Origin: Pseudomonas sp. MWU13-2100
Lineage (GTDB): Bacteria; Pseudomonadota; Gammaproteobacteria; Pseudomonadales; Pseudomonadaceae
Length of the DNA: 64,000 bases
Assembly: GCF_023242365.1 (NCBI RefSeq)
Contig: NZ_JALLIX010000002.1
Location: 62,001-126,000, forward strand
Direction of reading: 5' to 3'
Position numbers and translations under genes: made by a program. The notes beneath the pieces are model-generated. The model was not told the DNA's origin and ran no database searches. It was given only the letters and a program-made list of their open reading frames with translations. Below, piece by piece: positions 35,402 to 47,569 of the stretch (within the stretch, counting starts at the first letter, position 1; each line of letters opens with the position of its first letter).

Positions 35402-35779
35402 TCAGGCCAGCAGCTTGCGGATCTGCTCCTGCAGGACATCCAGGTCGAACGGTTTGGCCAGGATCGGCGCGCTCTGGGCGATAGGACTGTTGGATTCGCG
35501 GATTTCCGCCGGGTAACCACTGATGAAGATCACCTTGAGGTCCGGGCGCAGCTTGACTGCGGGCTCGGCGATATCCACCCCGGAAATGCCACCGGGCAAA
35601 CGAAAGTCGGTCACCATCAGGTCCAGGTTGGGTTTGCTCGCCAGGATCGCGAACGCCTCTTCGCCGTTTTCCGCCTGCAACACCCGATAGCCCTCGCTGG
35701 AAAGGTAAGCGGAAAGGACCATCAGGATCGAGGCATCGTCCTCGACGATCAGTACGACGTCTTGTGCATCTTCACTCAT
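35402..35779 (-). CDS. Single-domain response regulator
   Basis: A 125-residue CheY-like receiver with no output domain. It has the acidic pair ED at 13-14, phosphoacceptor D58 (VTDFRLPGG), a Ser/Thr position in IFISGYP and the KPF lysine near the end. It is the last gene of a signalling cluster of five genes on the minus strand. It lies 76 bases after the 393-residue kinase and could be its output, or a phosphate sink. Confidence 0.88.
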   Translation of the reverse strand: MSEDAQDVVLIVEDDASILMVLSAYLSSEGYRVLQAENGEEAFAILASKPNLDLMVTDFRLPGGISGVDIAEPAVKLRPDLKVIFISGYPAEIRESNSPIAQSAPILAKPFDLDVLQEQIRKLLA

Positions 35780-35855
35780 GGGAAGCCTTTATTCTGAAAT
35801 TGCTGCCAATACGACCATCGGGTCAGCCAGAGGTTGCGTCTGATGTCGGCTTTCC

Positions 35856-37037
35856 CTACAAGGGTAGGCAAACGCAGAACAAGGCCCCTTCGCCAAGGGT
35901 ACTCTCGACGGTGATACGACCACCATGGGCCGCGACAATCTGCTCGGAAATAAACAAGCCCAGGCCCAACCCGGCGGCGGCATGACTGCCGGAAATCCGC
36001 TCGAACTGGAGGAAAATCCGCGCCTGGTCATCTTCGCCGATGCCGATGCCGCGGTCACGCACTTCGACCCGCGCCTCGTCCCCGTGGCGGTACACACGCA
36101 CCTCGATCGGGCTTTTGGCGCCATAGCGCAAGGCGTTGGTCAGCAGGTTGGAGATCACCTGCTCGATGCGGAACTCATCCCACTCGCCCTCCAGTGACGC
36201 GTCCCCCGAATAGCTGATCGTCGACTCGGCCGCCACCACCTGCGGCGCGAAGCTCTCCAGCACGCCGGCCACCAACTGCACCAGATCCAGACGTGAGGGG
36301 CGGATCGACAGCTTGCCAGTGCGAATGCGTGAAACATCGAGCATGTCCTCGATCAGGCGAATCAGGCTCTGGATCTGCCGCTCGTCACGCGCGACCATGC
36401 TGCGCATCTTGTCCAGGGTGAAAGCGCCGGCATTGTCCCGGGCCAGGTGCATCTTGCGCAATTGGGTTTCCAGAATCAGCCCGTTGAGCGGCGTGCGCAC
36501 CTCATGGGATACGATCGACATAAAGTCGTCACGCATACGCACCGCGCGCTGTAACTCTTCCTGGGTCGCCTGCAGTTCGCGCAACAGCAACTCCTGCTCG
36601 CGGCGGCTTTGCTCCAGGGCCTCGACATGCAGTTTCATCGCCTTGCTCTGCCGATAGAGCTCGACGAAGACGCTGACCTTGCTCTTCACCGCATGGGTGT
36701 CGAGGGGTTTGTGCAGAAAGTCCACCGCGCCGCTCTCATAGCCCTTGAAGGCGTAGTTGAGCTCGCGGCCGGCGGCACTGACGAAGACGATGGGAATATG
36801 CTTGGTTTTCTCGGTGCCGCGCATCAACTCGGCCAGCTGGAAACCGTCCATGCCTGGCATCTGCACATCGAGAATGGCCATGGCGAATTCGTGCTGAAGT
36901 AACAGCGACAGCGCCTCATCCGCCGAAAGCGCCTTGTAGACAATGCGGTCCTTGCGCTTGATCAGCGCTTCCAGCGCCAGCAGATTCTCTGGCAGATCGT
37001 CGACGACCAGCAGTTTGGCCTGGATAGTACTCAGCAT
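35856..37037 (-). CDS. Receiver-histidine kinase hybrid
   Basis: A 393-residue protein with an N-terminal receiver (D57 in AILDVQMPGMDG), a coiled linker rich in Glu and Gln (about 120-170), a HisKA domain with H178 (SIVSHEVRTPLNG) and a HATPase_c domain (N box SNLLTNALRYG, then DRGIGIG and GLGLGLF). It has no membrane segment, so it takes its input through the receiver, probably from the large hybrid kinase in the same operon. The ATG at 37037 overlaps the cheB stop. Confidence 0.9.
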   Translation of the reverse strand: MLSTIQAKLLVVDDLPENLLALEALIKRKDRIVYKALSADEALSLLLQHEFAMAILDVQMPGMDGFQLAELMRGTEKTKHIPIVFVSAAGRELNYAFKGYESGAVDFLHKPLDTHAVKSKVSVFVELYRQSKAMKLHVEALEQSRREQELLLRELQATQEELQRAVRMRDDFMSIVSHEVRTPLNGLILETQLRKMHLARDNAGAFTLDKMRSMVARDERQIQSLIRLIEDMLDVSRIRTGKLSIRPSRLDLVQLVAGVLESFAPQVVAAESTISYSGDASLEGEWDEFRIEQVISNLLTNALRYGAKSPIEVRVYRHGDEARVEVRDRGIGIGEDDQARIFLQFERISGSHAAAGLGLGLFISEQIVAAHGGRITVESTLGEGALFCVCLPL

Positions 37038-37636
37038 GTGATTCGTTCCAGCTCGACAAGCAGGCGGCCAATGCCCTGCAAAGAAAGAAGGTAGTCCGGC
37101 TGGTGCAACGTCAACGCGGCTTGGGGCATGGTCGCGACCCGCGCGTCATTCGGGTCCTGCACCACGGTCAGGCCGCCCTGGCGCTGGATCTGTGCCAAGC
37201 CCCCGGCGCCGTCCTGATTGGCGCCGGTCAAGAGTATACCCATCAGGCGGGGACCGTAGGCATCCGCCGCCGAGGCAAAGAGATAATCGATCGAGGGCCG
37301 GGAATAATGCACTCGCTCTTCGCGACTGAACGAAAAGCTGCGGTCCTGCTCGATGGACAGATGATACCCGGGCGCTGCGAAGTAGAGGCTACCCGGCACA
37401 ATGCTTTCCTTGTCGTCCGCCTCTTTCACCCGCAACGCCAGGCGCCGCCCGAACACCTCGGCCAACTGGCTGCGGTGCCCGTCCGGCATATGCAGGACAG
37501 TCACGATTGGCAGGCGGAAGGACGCCGTCAGCCTGCCGAACACGGTCATCAGGGCTTCGACGCCACCCGCCGAGGCGCCCACCACGAGTGCCTCGATCCG
37601 CTGGAGGCCGGTGATTTGCAGTAACGGGTCGTTCAT
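37031..37636 (-). CDS. CheB-type protein-glutamate methylesterase, catalytic domain only
   Basis: A 201-residue CheB_methylest domain without the receiver that controls chemotaxis CheB. The catalytic triad is complete: S22 (VVGASAGGVEA), H49 (VLHMPDGH) and D142 (GANQDGAGG). It overlaps cheR by four bases (ATGA) and the kinase gene downstream. No chemoreceptor is encoded nearby, so the methylated target may be the hybrid kinase or a remote receptor. Confidence 0.9.
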   Translation of the reverse strand: MNDPLLQITGLQRIEALVVGASAGGVEALMTVFGRLTASFRLPIVTVLHMPDGHRSQLAEVFGRRLALRVKEADDKESIVPGSLYFAAPGYHLSIEQDRSFSFSREERVHYSRPSIDYLFASAADAYGPRLMGILLTGANQDGAGGLAQIQRQGGLTVVQDPNDARVATMPQAALTLHQPDYLLSLQGIGRLLVELERITC

Positions 37637-38447
37637 GATTTACGGTAGATCCGTTCTTGTTTGACCAACGCCTCGAACCGCTTGCCATAGGCTGAAAAGT
37701 CCAGCGTTTCCTTGCTGCCCAGCACCAGGAAGCCCCGATGGCACAAGGATTCATGGAACAATCCAAAGGCTCGATCCTGAAGTTTTTTATTGAAATAAAT
37801 CAACACGTTACGACACGAAATTAATTGTGTTTCAGAGAATACACTATCCGTCGCCAGGCTGTGATCGGCAAAGGTCACGTTCTCCCGTAGGGTCTTGTCG
37901 AAAATCGCGTAGCCGTAGGCCGAGTTGTAATACTCGGCAAAGTCCCGCTTGCCGCCGGACGCCCGGTAGTTGTCGGCATAGGTGCGCACGTTGTCCAGGG
38001 TAAAGATGCCCTGCTTGGCCTTTTCCAGTGAATGGGGGTTGATGTCGGTGGCATAGATGATCGTGCGCTCGAGCAAGCCTTCTTCACGCAACAGGATCGC
38101 CATGGAGTACACCTCCTCCCCGGTGCTGCACCCGGCGATCCAGATCTTGATCGACGGATAGGTCTTGAGCAACGGCACCACCTCCTGGCGTATCGCCAGG
38201 AAATGGCCGGGATCGCGAAACATCTCGCTGACCGGGATGGTCAGATACTGCAGCAACTGCATGAACGCCGCAGGGTCATGCAGCACCCGCTCCTGCAGTG
38301 CCGAGATGGTCGTGCAATCGAGCTGGAGCAAGGCATGCTGGACCCTACGCTTGACCGAGGCACCGGAATAATCGCGAAAATCGTAGCTGTACTTGAGGTA
38401 GATCGCCTCGATCAACAACCGCAACTCGATGTCGGTACTTCGATCCA

Positions 38448-38448
<1 letters not shown>
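37633..38448 (-). CDS. CheR-type methyltransferase
   Basis: A CheR family SAM-dependent glutamate methyltransferase of 271 residues. It has the all-alpha N-terminal domain, then motif I IWIAGCSTGEEVYSMAILL and the DINPHSLEKA segment, ending with CRNVLIYFN and the typical post-loop region. The GTG at 38448 overlaps the stop of the large kinase gene (TAGTG). A GTG at 38475 is also in frame. It is coupled to cheB downstream. It lacks the TPR extension of some CheR proteins. Confidence 0.9.
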
Positions 38449-41939
<3,491 letters not shown>

Positions 41940-42208
41940 TTCAGGGCCCGGATTAAAGTTATTGATTATCAAGGAGTCTGCCGTATGTACGAATAAAAGA
42001 CCGTCTTTTTTCTCACAGCTTAGAATGCAATTTCCCAGGCCGCACTGCCATGAGGTGACGTGATGACAGACCTTAGCCTATCATCTTGTACACTCGGATA
42101 TTTTTGTACAAGCATGGGAACTTGTCCGGCTTGGCGGTTTACTGATGCAAGAGGCAGAGCACTTCAGCGACCTTGATCCAACCCTCCACTTTTTCAGGAT
42201 ACGCCCTT

Positions 42209-42565
42209 ATGTCAGCAGTCACCTCCACCATCCTGGTCGTCGAAGACGATGCCATTGTGCGCATGCTGATCGTCGATGTCCTGGAGGAGTTGGAGTTCAA
42301 TGTCCTCGAGGCCGACGGCAGCGACACGGCCCTGGAGATTCTCGGACAGGCCGACACCCGCATCGATCTGCTGATGACCGATGTCGGCCTGCCCGACATG
42401 GATGGCCGCGAATTGGCCAAGGTCGCCTGTCAGATGCGCCCGGGACTGCCGGTGCTGTTTGCCAGCGGCTATGCCGAAAGCATCGAACTGACGCCTGGCA
42501 TGCAGGTGATCGGCAAGCCCTTCTCCATCGACCAGCTGAGAATAAAGATCAAGAATATTCTATAA
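42209..42565 (+). CDS. Single-domain response regulator
   Basis: A 118-residue receiver with ED at 12-13, D58 (LLMTDVGLPDMDG), a SGYAES segment and KPF. It is divergent from the large hybrid kinase, across 270 bases, and is a likely phosphorylation partner. The ATG at 42209 follows AGGA by nine bases. It resembles but is not identical to the receiver at 35402. Confidence 0.87.
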   Translation: MSAVTSTILVVEDDAIVRMLIVDVLEELEFNVLEADGSDTALEILGQADTRIDLLMTDVGLPDMDGRELAKVACQMRPGLPVLFASGYAESIELTPGMQVIGKPFSIDQLRIKIKNIL

Positions 42566-42635
42566 GCGAATGATTTATATCAGAAAATTATTCTAGAATT
42601 CACTTTAACTTAGCGGTATCCGCCAGGTCTCATTC

Positions 42636-43061
42636 ATGCCTGAAACCCAGACAACGCCGCTCCTTGCCATTGGTCTCGGCTGCCGCCAGGGCTGCAGCGT
42701 CTCGACCTTGCAGGTATTGCTTGAGCAGTCATTGCAGAACCATGGGATCGACCTCAAGACAATCAAGGGGTTGGCGAGCATTGATGAGAAAAGGGCTGAA
42801 CCGGGATTGCTCGAACTCGCGCAGCGCCTGAACCTGCCGCTGGTGTTTTTCAGCGCGGCCGAGCTGGCACCTTACGCAACACGTCTCAGCCACCGCTCCA
42901 GCCTGGCCTTCGAACAGACCGGCTGTCATGGCGTTGCTGAAAGTGCCGCGCTGGCCCTGGCCGAACAGTTGGGACAAGCGCGGGCGAATCTGCTGATTTC
43001 ACGCCAGAAAAACCCGATGGCGACCTTTGCGCTGGCCTGGACCGGGCAAAACCCCCGATAA
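42636..43061 (+). CDS. cobE: CobE, cobalamin biosynthesis protein (CbiG C-terminal type)
   Basis: A 141-residue protein of the CobE/GbiG family from aerobic B12 synthesis, possibly binding a precorrin intermediate. Typical features are LLAIGLGCRQGCSVSTL at the start, LASIDEKRAEPGLLELA, and VAESAALALAE near the end. Length is normal. It stands directly before cobM, an arrangement common in Pseudomonas. Confidence 0.9.
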   Translation: MPETQTTPLLAIGLGCRQGCSVSTLQVLLEQSLQNHGIDLKTIKGLASIDEKRAEPGLLELAQRLNLPLVFFSAAELAPYATRLSHRSSLAFEQTGCHGVAESAALALAEQLGQARANLLISRQKNPMATFALAWTGQNPR

Positions 43062-43073
43062 TCCCCTCCTCCT

Positions 43074-43092
43074 ACATGAACATTGTTCATGT
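43074..43092. promoter_or_regulatory. MetR-like palindrome between cobE and cobM
   Basis: ACATGAACATTGTTCATGT is a perfect 19-bp palindrome containing TGAA-N5-TTCA, the known MetR consensus. It lies 31 bases before the cobM start. The same CATGAA-N5-TTCATG design is upstream of metH at 49919-49935. Confidence 0.55.
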
Positions 43093-43123
43093 GAAGCCTT
43101 GTGCAGCCCGCTCAGAGAGTGTC

Positions 43124-43870
43124 ATGACCGTCTATTTCATCGGCGCCGGCCCCGGCGACCCGGAACTCATTACCGTCAAGGGCCAGCGCCTGATCCGCAG
43201 TTGCCCAGTGATCATCTATGCCGGCTCCCTGGTGCCTGAAGCCGTCCTGCACGGCCACTGCGCGAGCCAGGTGGTCAACAGCGCCGAACTGCACCTGGAA
43301 CAGATCATCGACCTGATCAAGGCGGCTGACGCCCTGGGCCAGGACGTGGCGCGGGTGCACTCCGGGGATCCGTCGCTCTATGGCGCTATCGGCGAGCAGA
43401 TCCGCCCGTTGCGCGAACTGGGTATCGCCTATGAAATCGTCCCCGGCGTGACCGCCACCGCCGCCTGCGCAGCCTTGCTCGGTGCCGAGCTGACACTGCC
43501 GGATATTTCCCAAAGCGTGATCCTGACCCGTTATGCCGACAAAACCGCGATGCCGGCCGGCGAAGAGCTGTCCAGCCTGGCCCGGCACAGGGCAACCATG
43601 GCGATTCACCTGGGGGTCAAGCACCTGGCTGAAATCATCGAAGAGCTGCTGCCCCATTACGGCGCGGACTGCCCGATCGCGGTGATCCATCGCGCCACCT
43701 GGCCCGACCAGGATTGGGTGCAAGGGACGCTGGAGGATATTCTGGTCAAGGTCGAGAGCAAGGGCTTTCGCCGCACCGCCTTGATCCTGGTGGGACGCGT
43801 CCTGGGCAACGACCACTTTAGTGAGTCTTCGCTGTATCGGGCTGGCCATGCCCATCTTTATCGACCGTGA
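43124..43870 (+). CDS. cobM: CobM, precorrin-4 C11-methyltransferase
   Basis: A 248-residue tetrapyrrole methylase that transfers a methyl group from SAM to C11 of precorrin-4 in aerobic B12 synthesis. It begins MTVYFIGAGPGDPELITVKG, and HSGDPSLYGAIGEQ and the GVTATAACAALLGAEL segment are typical. The ATG at 43124 is preferred to one at 43076 that falls inside a regulatory palindrome and would add a non-family extension. It follows cobE by 62 bases. Confidence 0.93.
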   Translation: MTVYFIGAGPGDPELITVKGQRLIRSCPVIIYAGSLVPEAVLHGHCASQVVNSAELHLEQIIDLIKAADALGQDVARVHSGDPSLYGAIGEQIRPLRELGIAYEIVPGVTATAACAALLGAELTLPDISQSVILTRYADKTAMPAGEELSSLARHRATMAIHLGVKHLAEIIEELLPHYGADCPIAVIHRATWPDQDWVQGTLEDILVKVESKGFRRTALILVGRVLGNDHFSESSLYRAGHAHLYRP

Positions 43871-43889
43871 CCACCAGAGGGATAATCCG

Positions 43890-44318
43890 ATGTCCGAACC
43901 GCTGTTCTCCGGCGCCAAGCTGGCCCTGCTCTGCGGCGATGAGCTACTGACCTATCTGCGTGACATGAAGGACAGCATTCCCTATCCCGGGCATTGGGAC
44001 TTTGCCGGCGGCGGTCGTGAGGGCGAGGAAACGCCGAGTGAATGTGCGTTGCGAGAGCTGGATGAGGAGTTTTCCCTGCGTATCGGGGCTGAGCGAATCG
44101 AATGGGCGCGGCGTTATCCCAGTGTCACCCAGCCCAATACCCATTCGTGGTTTCTGGTGGGGCAACTGAGCTGCGGAGAAATCGAGGCGATCCGGTTTGG
44201 CGACGAAGGCCAGTATTGGCGAATGATGGCGATTGCCGAGTACCTGGAACACCCGCTGGGCGTGCCCTATCTGCAGGAGCGTCTACGTGACTATCTGCGC
44301 AGCCGTGCTTCGGCCTGA
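43890..44318 (+). CDS. NUDIX hydrolase
   Basis: A 142-residue NUDIX hydrolase with the box GGGREGEETPSECALRELDE plus the following EF, matching GX5EX7REUXEE. It hydrolyses a nucleoside diphosphate linked to another group; the substrate is unknown. The ATG at 43890 is used, with GAGG upstream; it begins 20 bases after cobM and may be co-transcribed. A longer N-terminal frame overlapping cobM is unlikely. Confidence 0.85.
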   Translation: MSEPLFSGAKLALLCGDELLTYLRDMKDSIPYPGHWDFAGGGREGEETPSECALRELDEEFSLRIGAERIEWARRYPSVTQPNTHSWFLVGQLSCGEIEAIRFGDEGQYWRMMAIAEYLEHPLGVPYLQERLRDYLRSRASA

Positions 44319-44340
44319 TGGTTTTGTGTTGATTTTGAGG

Positions 44341-44372
44341 GCCCCTTCGCGGGCAAGCTCCGCTCCCACAGG
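44341..44372. repeat. Left REP flanking the 48-bp array
   Basis: CGGGCAAGCTCCGCTCCCAC lies at about 44350-44369. It is the inverse of the sequence at 44800-44827, so the two make a REPIN-like pair whose spacer has been filled by a tandem array. Confidence 0.75.
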
Positions 44373-44377
44373 ATTAG

Positions 44378-44794
44378 TCTCAGGCCCTGGATTCATGGGC
44401 AACCCGAAGCATCCCACTGGATGGGGGGTCAGGCCATGCATACACGGGCAACCCGAAGCATCCCACAGGGTGGGGGTCAGGCCATGCATACACGGGCAAC
44501 CCCGGGCATCCCACAGGGTGGGGGTCAGGCCATGCATACACGGGCAACCCCGGGCATCCCACTGGATGGGGGTCAGGCCATGCATACACGGGCAACCCGA
44601 AGCATCCCACAGGGTGGGGGTCAGGCCATGCATACACGGGCAACCCCGGGCATCCCACTGGATGGGGGTCAGGCCATGTATACACTGGCAACCCCGAGCA
44701 TCCCACAGGGTGGGGGTCAGGCCATGCTTACACGGACAACCCCGAGCATCCCACTGGATGGGGGTCAGGCCATGTATACACGGGCAACCCCGAG
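44378..44794. repeat. 48-bp tandem repeat array (about nine units)
   Basis: A unit of 48 bp starts at 44427 and repeats head-to-tail with exact period (copies at 44427, 44475, 44523, 44571, 44619, 44667, 44715, 44763), preceded by one diverged copy at 44378. Two unit types, with CACTGGAT or CACAGGGT, partly alternate. Because 48 is divisible by three, frames stay open through the array and give false long ORFs. There are no spacers, so this is not CRISPR. It is a minisatellite lying between two inverted REPs. Confidence 0.9.
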
Positions 44795-44799
44795 CCTCA

Positions 44800-44827
44800 T
44801 GTGGGAGCGGAGCTTGCCCGCGAAGGC
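44800..44827. repeat. Right REP flanking the 48-bp array
   Basis: GTGGGAGCGGAGCTTGCCCG at about 44801-44820, with GCGAAGG following, is the inverse of the left REP at 44341-44372. Confidence 0.75.
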
Positions 44828-44855
44828 GTCGGAACAGCCAGAACCGATCGCCCAT

Positions 44856-44887
44856 AAAAAACGGTGCTCACGGGCACCGTTTTTTTA
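44856..44887. terminator. Bidirectional terminator after nfuA
   Basis: ACGGTGC (44861-44867) pairs with GCACCGT (44874-44880), with an A run before and seven T after. It sits 36 bases past the nfuA stop on the minus strand and would also end plus-strand transcripts leaving the array. Confidence 0.88.
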
Positions 44888-44922
44888 TCCGACTGGACGC
44901 AGCGAACGCCCTGCTACCGAAC

Positions 44923-45516
<594 letters not shown>

Positions 45517-45564
45517 TCACAGACTTGCCGCCAGTTTACGCCAATCGAGCCGCCGGACAAAGTC

Positions 45565-46443
45565 CTAGTATTTCTGTCGGGAAAGCAGCGCTCGCCACGG
45601 GATCGACCCCATCAGCAACGCCGCGAAAATCAGCGCGCTGGCCATCCAGCCCGCCGGGCTCGGCCAGGCGCCGAGCAGCAGCATCGAACCAAGGATGGCA
45701 AAGACCGGAATCAGCAGCGACAACGGTGCCACCCGCGACAGCGGATATTCGCGCAACAACAGATTCCAGCCCCAATAACACAGGAGCGTGGCGCCATAGA
45801 CCTGGAATGCCAAGGAGAACAGCAGGCCCATTCCTAGTTGATCCGGCAACGTGACGAAGGGCGCCGCGCCGCCCCTCAGCCAGGCGAGCAGGCACAGCGG
45901 CAGCGGCGCGAACAGACTGGCCCAGACCACGAAAGCCAACACCTCCCTGACCCGGGACAACTTGATCAGCACATTGCCCAGGCTCCAGGCGACGGCGCTG
46001 AGCACGATCAACAGCAACCCGCCCCGGCTCTCGCCCGCCGGGCTATCAAGCAACACGCAGGCCAGGCCCAGGGCCGCCAGCAGCGCGCCGACCACCTGGG
46101 GCCCGCTCAGTGAGTCGCGAAACAGCAGCACGCCCCAGCCCAGGGTGAAGAAGGCACTGGTCTGGATCAGCAGCGCCGCCGTCCCCGGGGGAACCCCCAG
46201 GCTGATGCCGAAGTTGATCAGCCCCCACATGGCAACACCGAAAATCATCCCGTACGCGGCAATCCAGGACATCGCCACTGGTGGGCGGCGAATGAAAAAA
46301 ACCCACGGCAGAGCGGCCAGGGCGAAGCGCAACGCTGTCAGCAGCAGTGGGTCAATATGGCTCAAGCCCAGCTTGGTGATGGGGAAGTTCAAACCCCAGA
46401 CAGCCGTGACCAGCACGGCGAGCAACAGGTGTTTTTTCTGCAT
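45565..46443 (-). CDS. EamA-family (DMT) exporter
   Basis: A 292-residue drug/metabolite transporter with ten hydrophobic segments in two EamA repeats (about 5-135 and 145-285). It starts MQKKHLLLAVLVTAVWGLNF, where the WGLNFPITK signature is typical of this family, several of which export amino acids. It is divergent from an AraC regulator that probably controls it. The substrate is unknown. Confidence 0.87.
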   Translation of the reverse strand: MQKKHLLLAVLVTAVWGLNFPITKLGLSHIDPLLLTALRFALAALPWVFFIRRPPVAMSWIAAYGMIFGVAMWGLINFGISLGVPPGTAALLIQTSAFFTLGWGVLLFRDSLSGPQVVGALLAALGLACVLLDSPAGESRGGLLLIVLSAVAWSLGNVLIKLSRVREVLAFVVWASLFAPLPLCLLAWLRGGAAPFVTLPDQLGMGLLFSLAFQVYGATLLCYWGWNLLLREYPLSRVAPLSLLIPVFAILGSMLLLGAWPSPAGWMASALIFAALLMGSIPWRALLSRQKY

Positions 46444-46806
46444 GGCAAATCATCCGGAGGGGTCAGGCCCGGCGATATGACCGCCGGTACCCGAGTACTT
46501 TGCCGCTACACCTGATGGCCCGCTTGCAGCTGAAGGTCAATTCAAATTAAAAATGGGCCATACTTTGATCTCGAATGCTCAAGAAACTTTCAGATGACCA
46601 CAATCTTTCTTTGTGGCGAGCGGGCTTGCCCGCGCAGGGGGGCGAAGCGCCCCTAAAAGCAGTGATCACGGTGTATCAGCTAGAACCGAGGCAGTCGGTT
46701 TTGCGACTGCTGCGCAGGCGAGAGCGGCGGTGCGGCGTCCCGACAAGCCCGCTCGCCACAAGACTGCATTCACCTTCAAATCACCTTAACTTGGCGGTAT
46801 CAGGCC
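46444..46806. other. Intergenic region of EamA/araC pair with REPIN
   Basis: This holds the two divergent promoters plus a REPIN at about 46612-46770. A stretch TTAACTTGGCGGTAT just before the araC ATG (46787-46801) is also found upstream of cobE (near 42606), so it is a shared local sequence of unknown role. No gene is supported. Confidence 0.5.
46612..46770. repeat. REPIN between EamA and AraC genes
   Basis: Inverted REP cores TGTGGCGAGCGGGCTTGCCC (46613-46632) and CAAGCCCGCTCGCCACA (46744-46760) flank about 110 bases that contain smaller hairpins such as GGGGCGAAGCGCCCC. Confidence 0.82.
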
Positions 46807-47559
46807 ATGTCCGAGTTTTACCCGACCACCTCAAGAGAAGTCGTCGTCACCCGCCACGACTATGCCGACGGCCAGAGGTTCGACCACCATCAGCATCAAC
46901 GCGGTCAGTTAGCCTATGCCGCCTGCGGGGTCATTACGGTCTTTACCGACGAGGGCAACTGGGTCGTGCCGCCGGGTCGCGCCATCTGGGTTCCGGCCGA
47001 CTGGCCCCATGCCATGCACATGCGCGGCCCGGTGACCATGCTCAATGCCTATATTCTGCCGGCCGCCCAGCAACGCCTGATGCTGGCCGCAGATTGCCAG
47101 GTACTAGGGGTTTGCGAACTGCTGCGGCATTTGCTTGAACAGGCGGCGCAGGTCCCGAGCCCGGCCAGCGAGCGAGATGAATGTCTGCTGGGCCTGTTGC
47201 TCCACGAGATCGCCCGGATGCCAAAACTGGCCCTGAACGCCCCGCTGCCCAAGGAACCACGCCTGGCCAGGATCTGTCGTCGATTGCTCGACCAGCCCTC
47301 CCTGGAAATTGCTATCGACGAGATGGCTCAAGAGGCAGGCATGAGCCGTCGCACCTTCACCCGCTTGTTCCGCCAGCACACCGGCGTCAGCTTTGTCGAA
47401 TGGCGCCAACAGGCATGCCTGCTGGCGGCAATCGTTCGTCTGGGCAATGGCGAAGCGGTGACGCGGGTAGCCATGGAACTCGGCTATAGCAGCCCGAGCG
47501 CCTTTGCCACGGTATTCCGCCGCGCGCTGGGCAAGTCGCCCAGTCGCTATTGCCAATGA
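46807..47559 (+). CDS. AraC-family regulator with N-terminal cupin
   Basis: A 250-residue regulator. The N-terminal cupin sensor (FDHHQHQRGQLAYAACGVI, residues about 25-110) is followed by two helix-turn-helix motifs, LEIAIDEMAQEAGMSRRTFT and AVTRVAMELGYSSPSAFATV. It is divergent from the EamA gene, the usual regulator/exporter layout, and probably responds to the exported compound. The ligand is unknown. Confidence 0.9.
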   Translation: MSEFYPTTSREVVVTRHDYADGQRFDHHQHQRGQLAYAACGVITVFTDEGNWVVPPGRAIWVPADWPHAMHMRGPVTMLNAYILPAAQQRLMLAADCQVLGVCELLRHLLEQAAQVPSPASERDECLLGLLLHEIARMPKLALNAPLPKEPRLARICRRLLDQPSLEIAIDEMAQEAGMSRRTFTRLFRQHTGVSFVEWRQQACLLAAIVRLGNGEAVTRVAMELGYSSPSAFATVFRRALGKSPSRYCQ

Positions 47560-47569
47560 CGCCCGGCCC

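Noticed and set aside
44378..44794. Repeat array considered as a CRISPR
   Set aside because: The units are contiguous with an exact 48-bp period and no unique spacers, and no cas genes are nearby.
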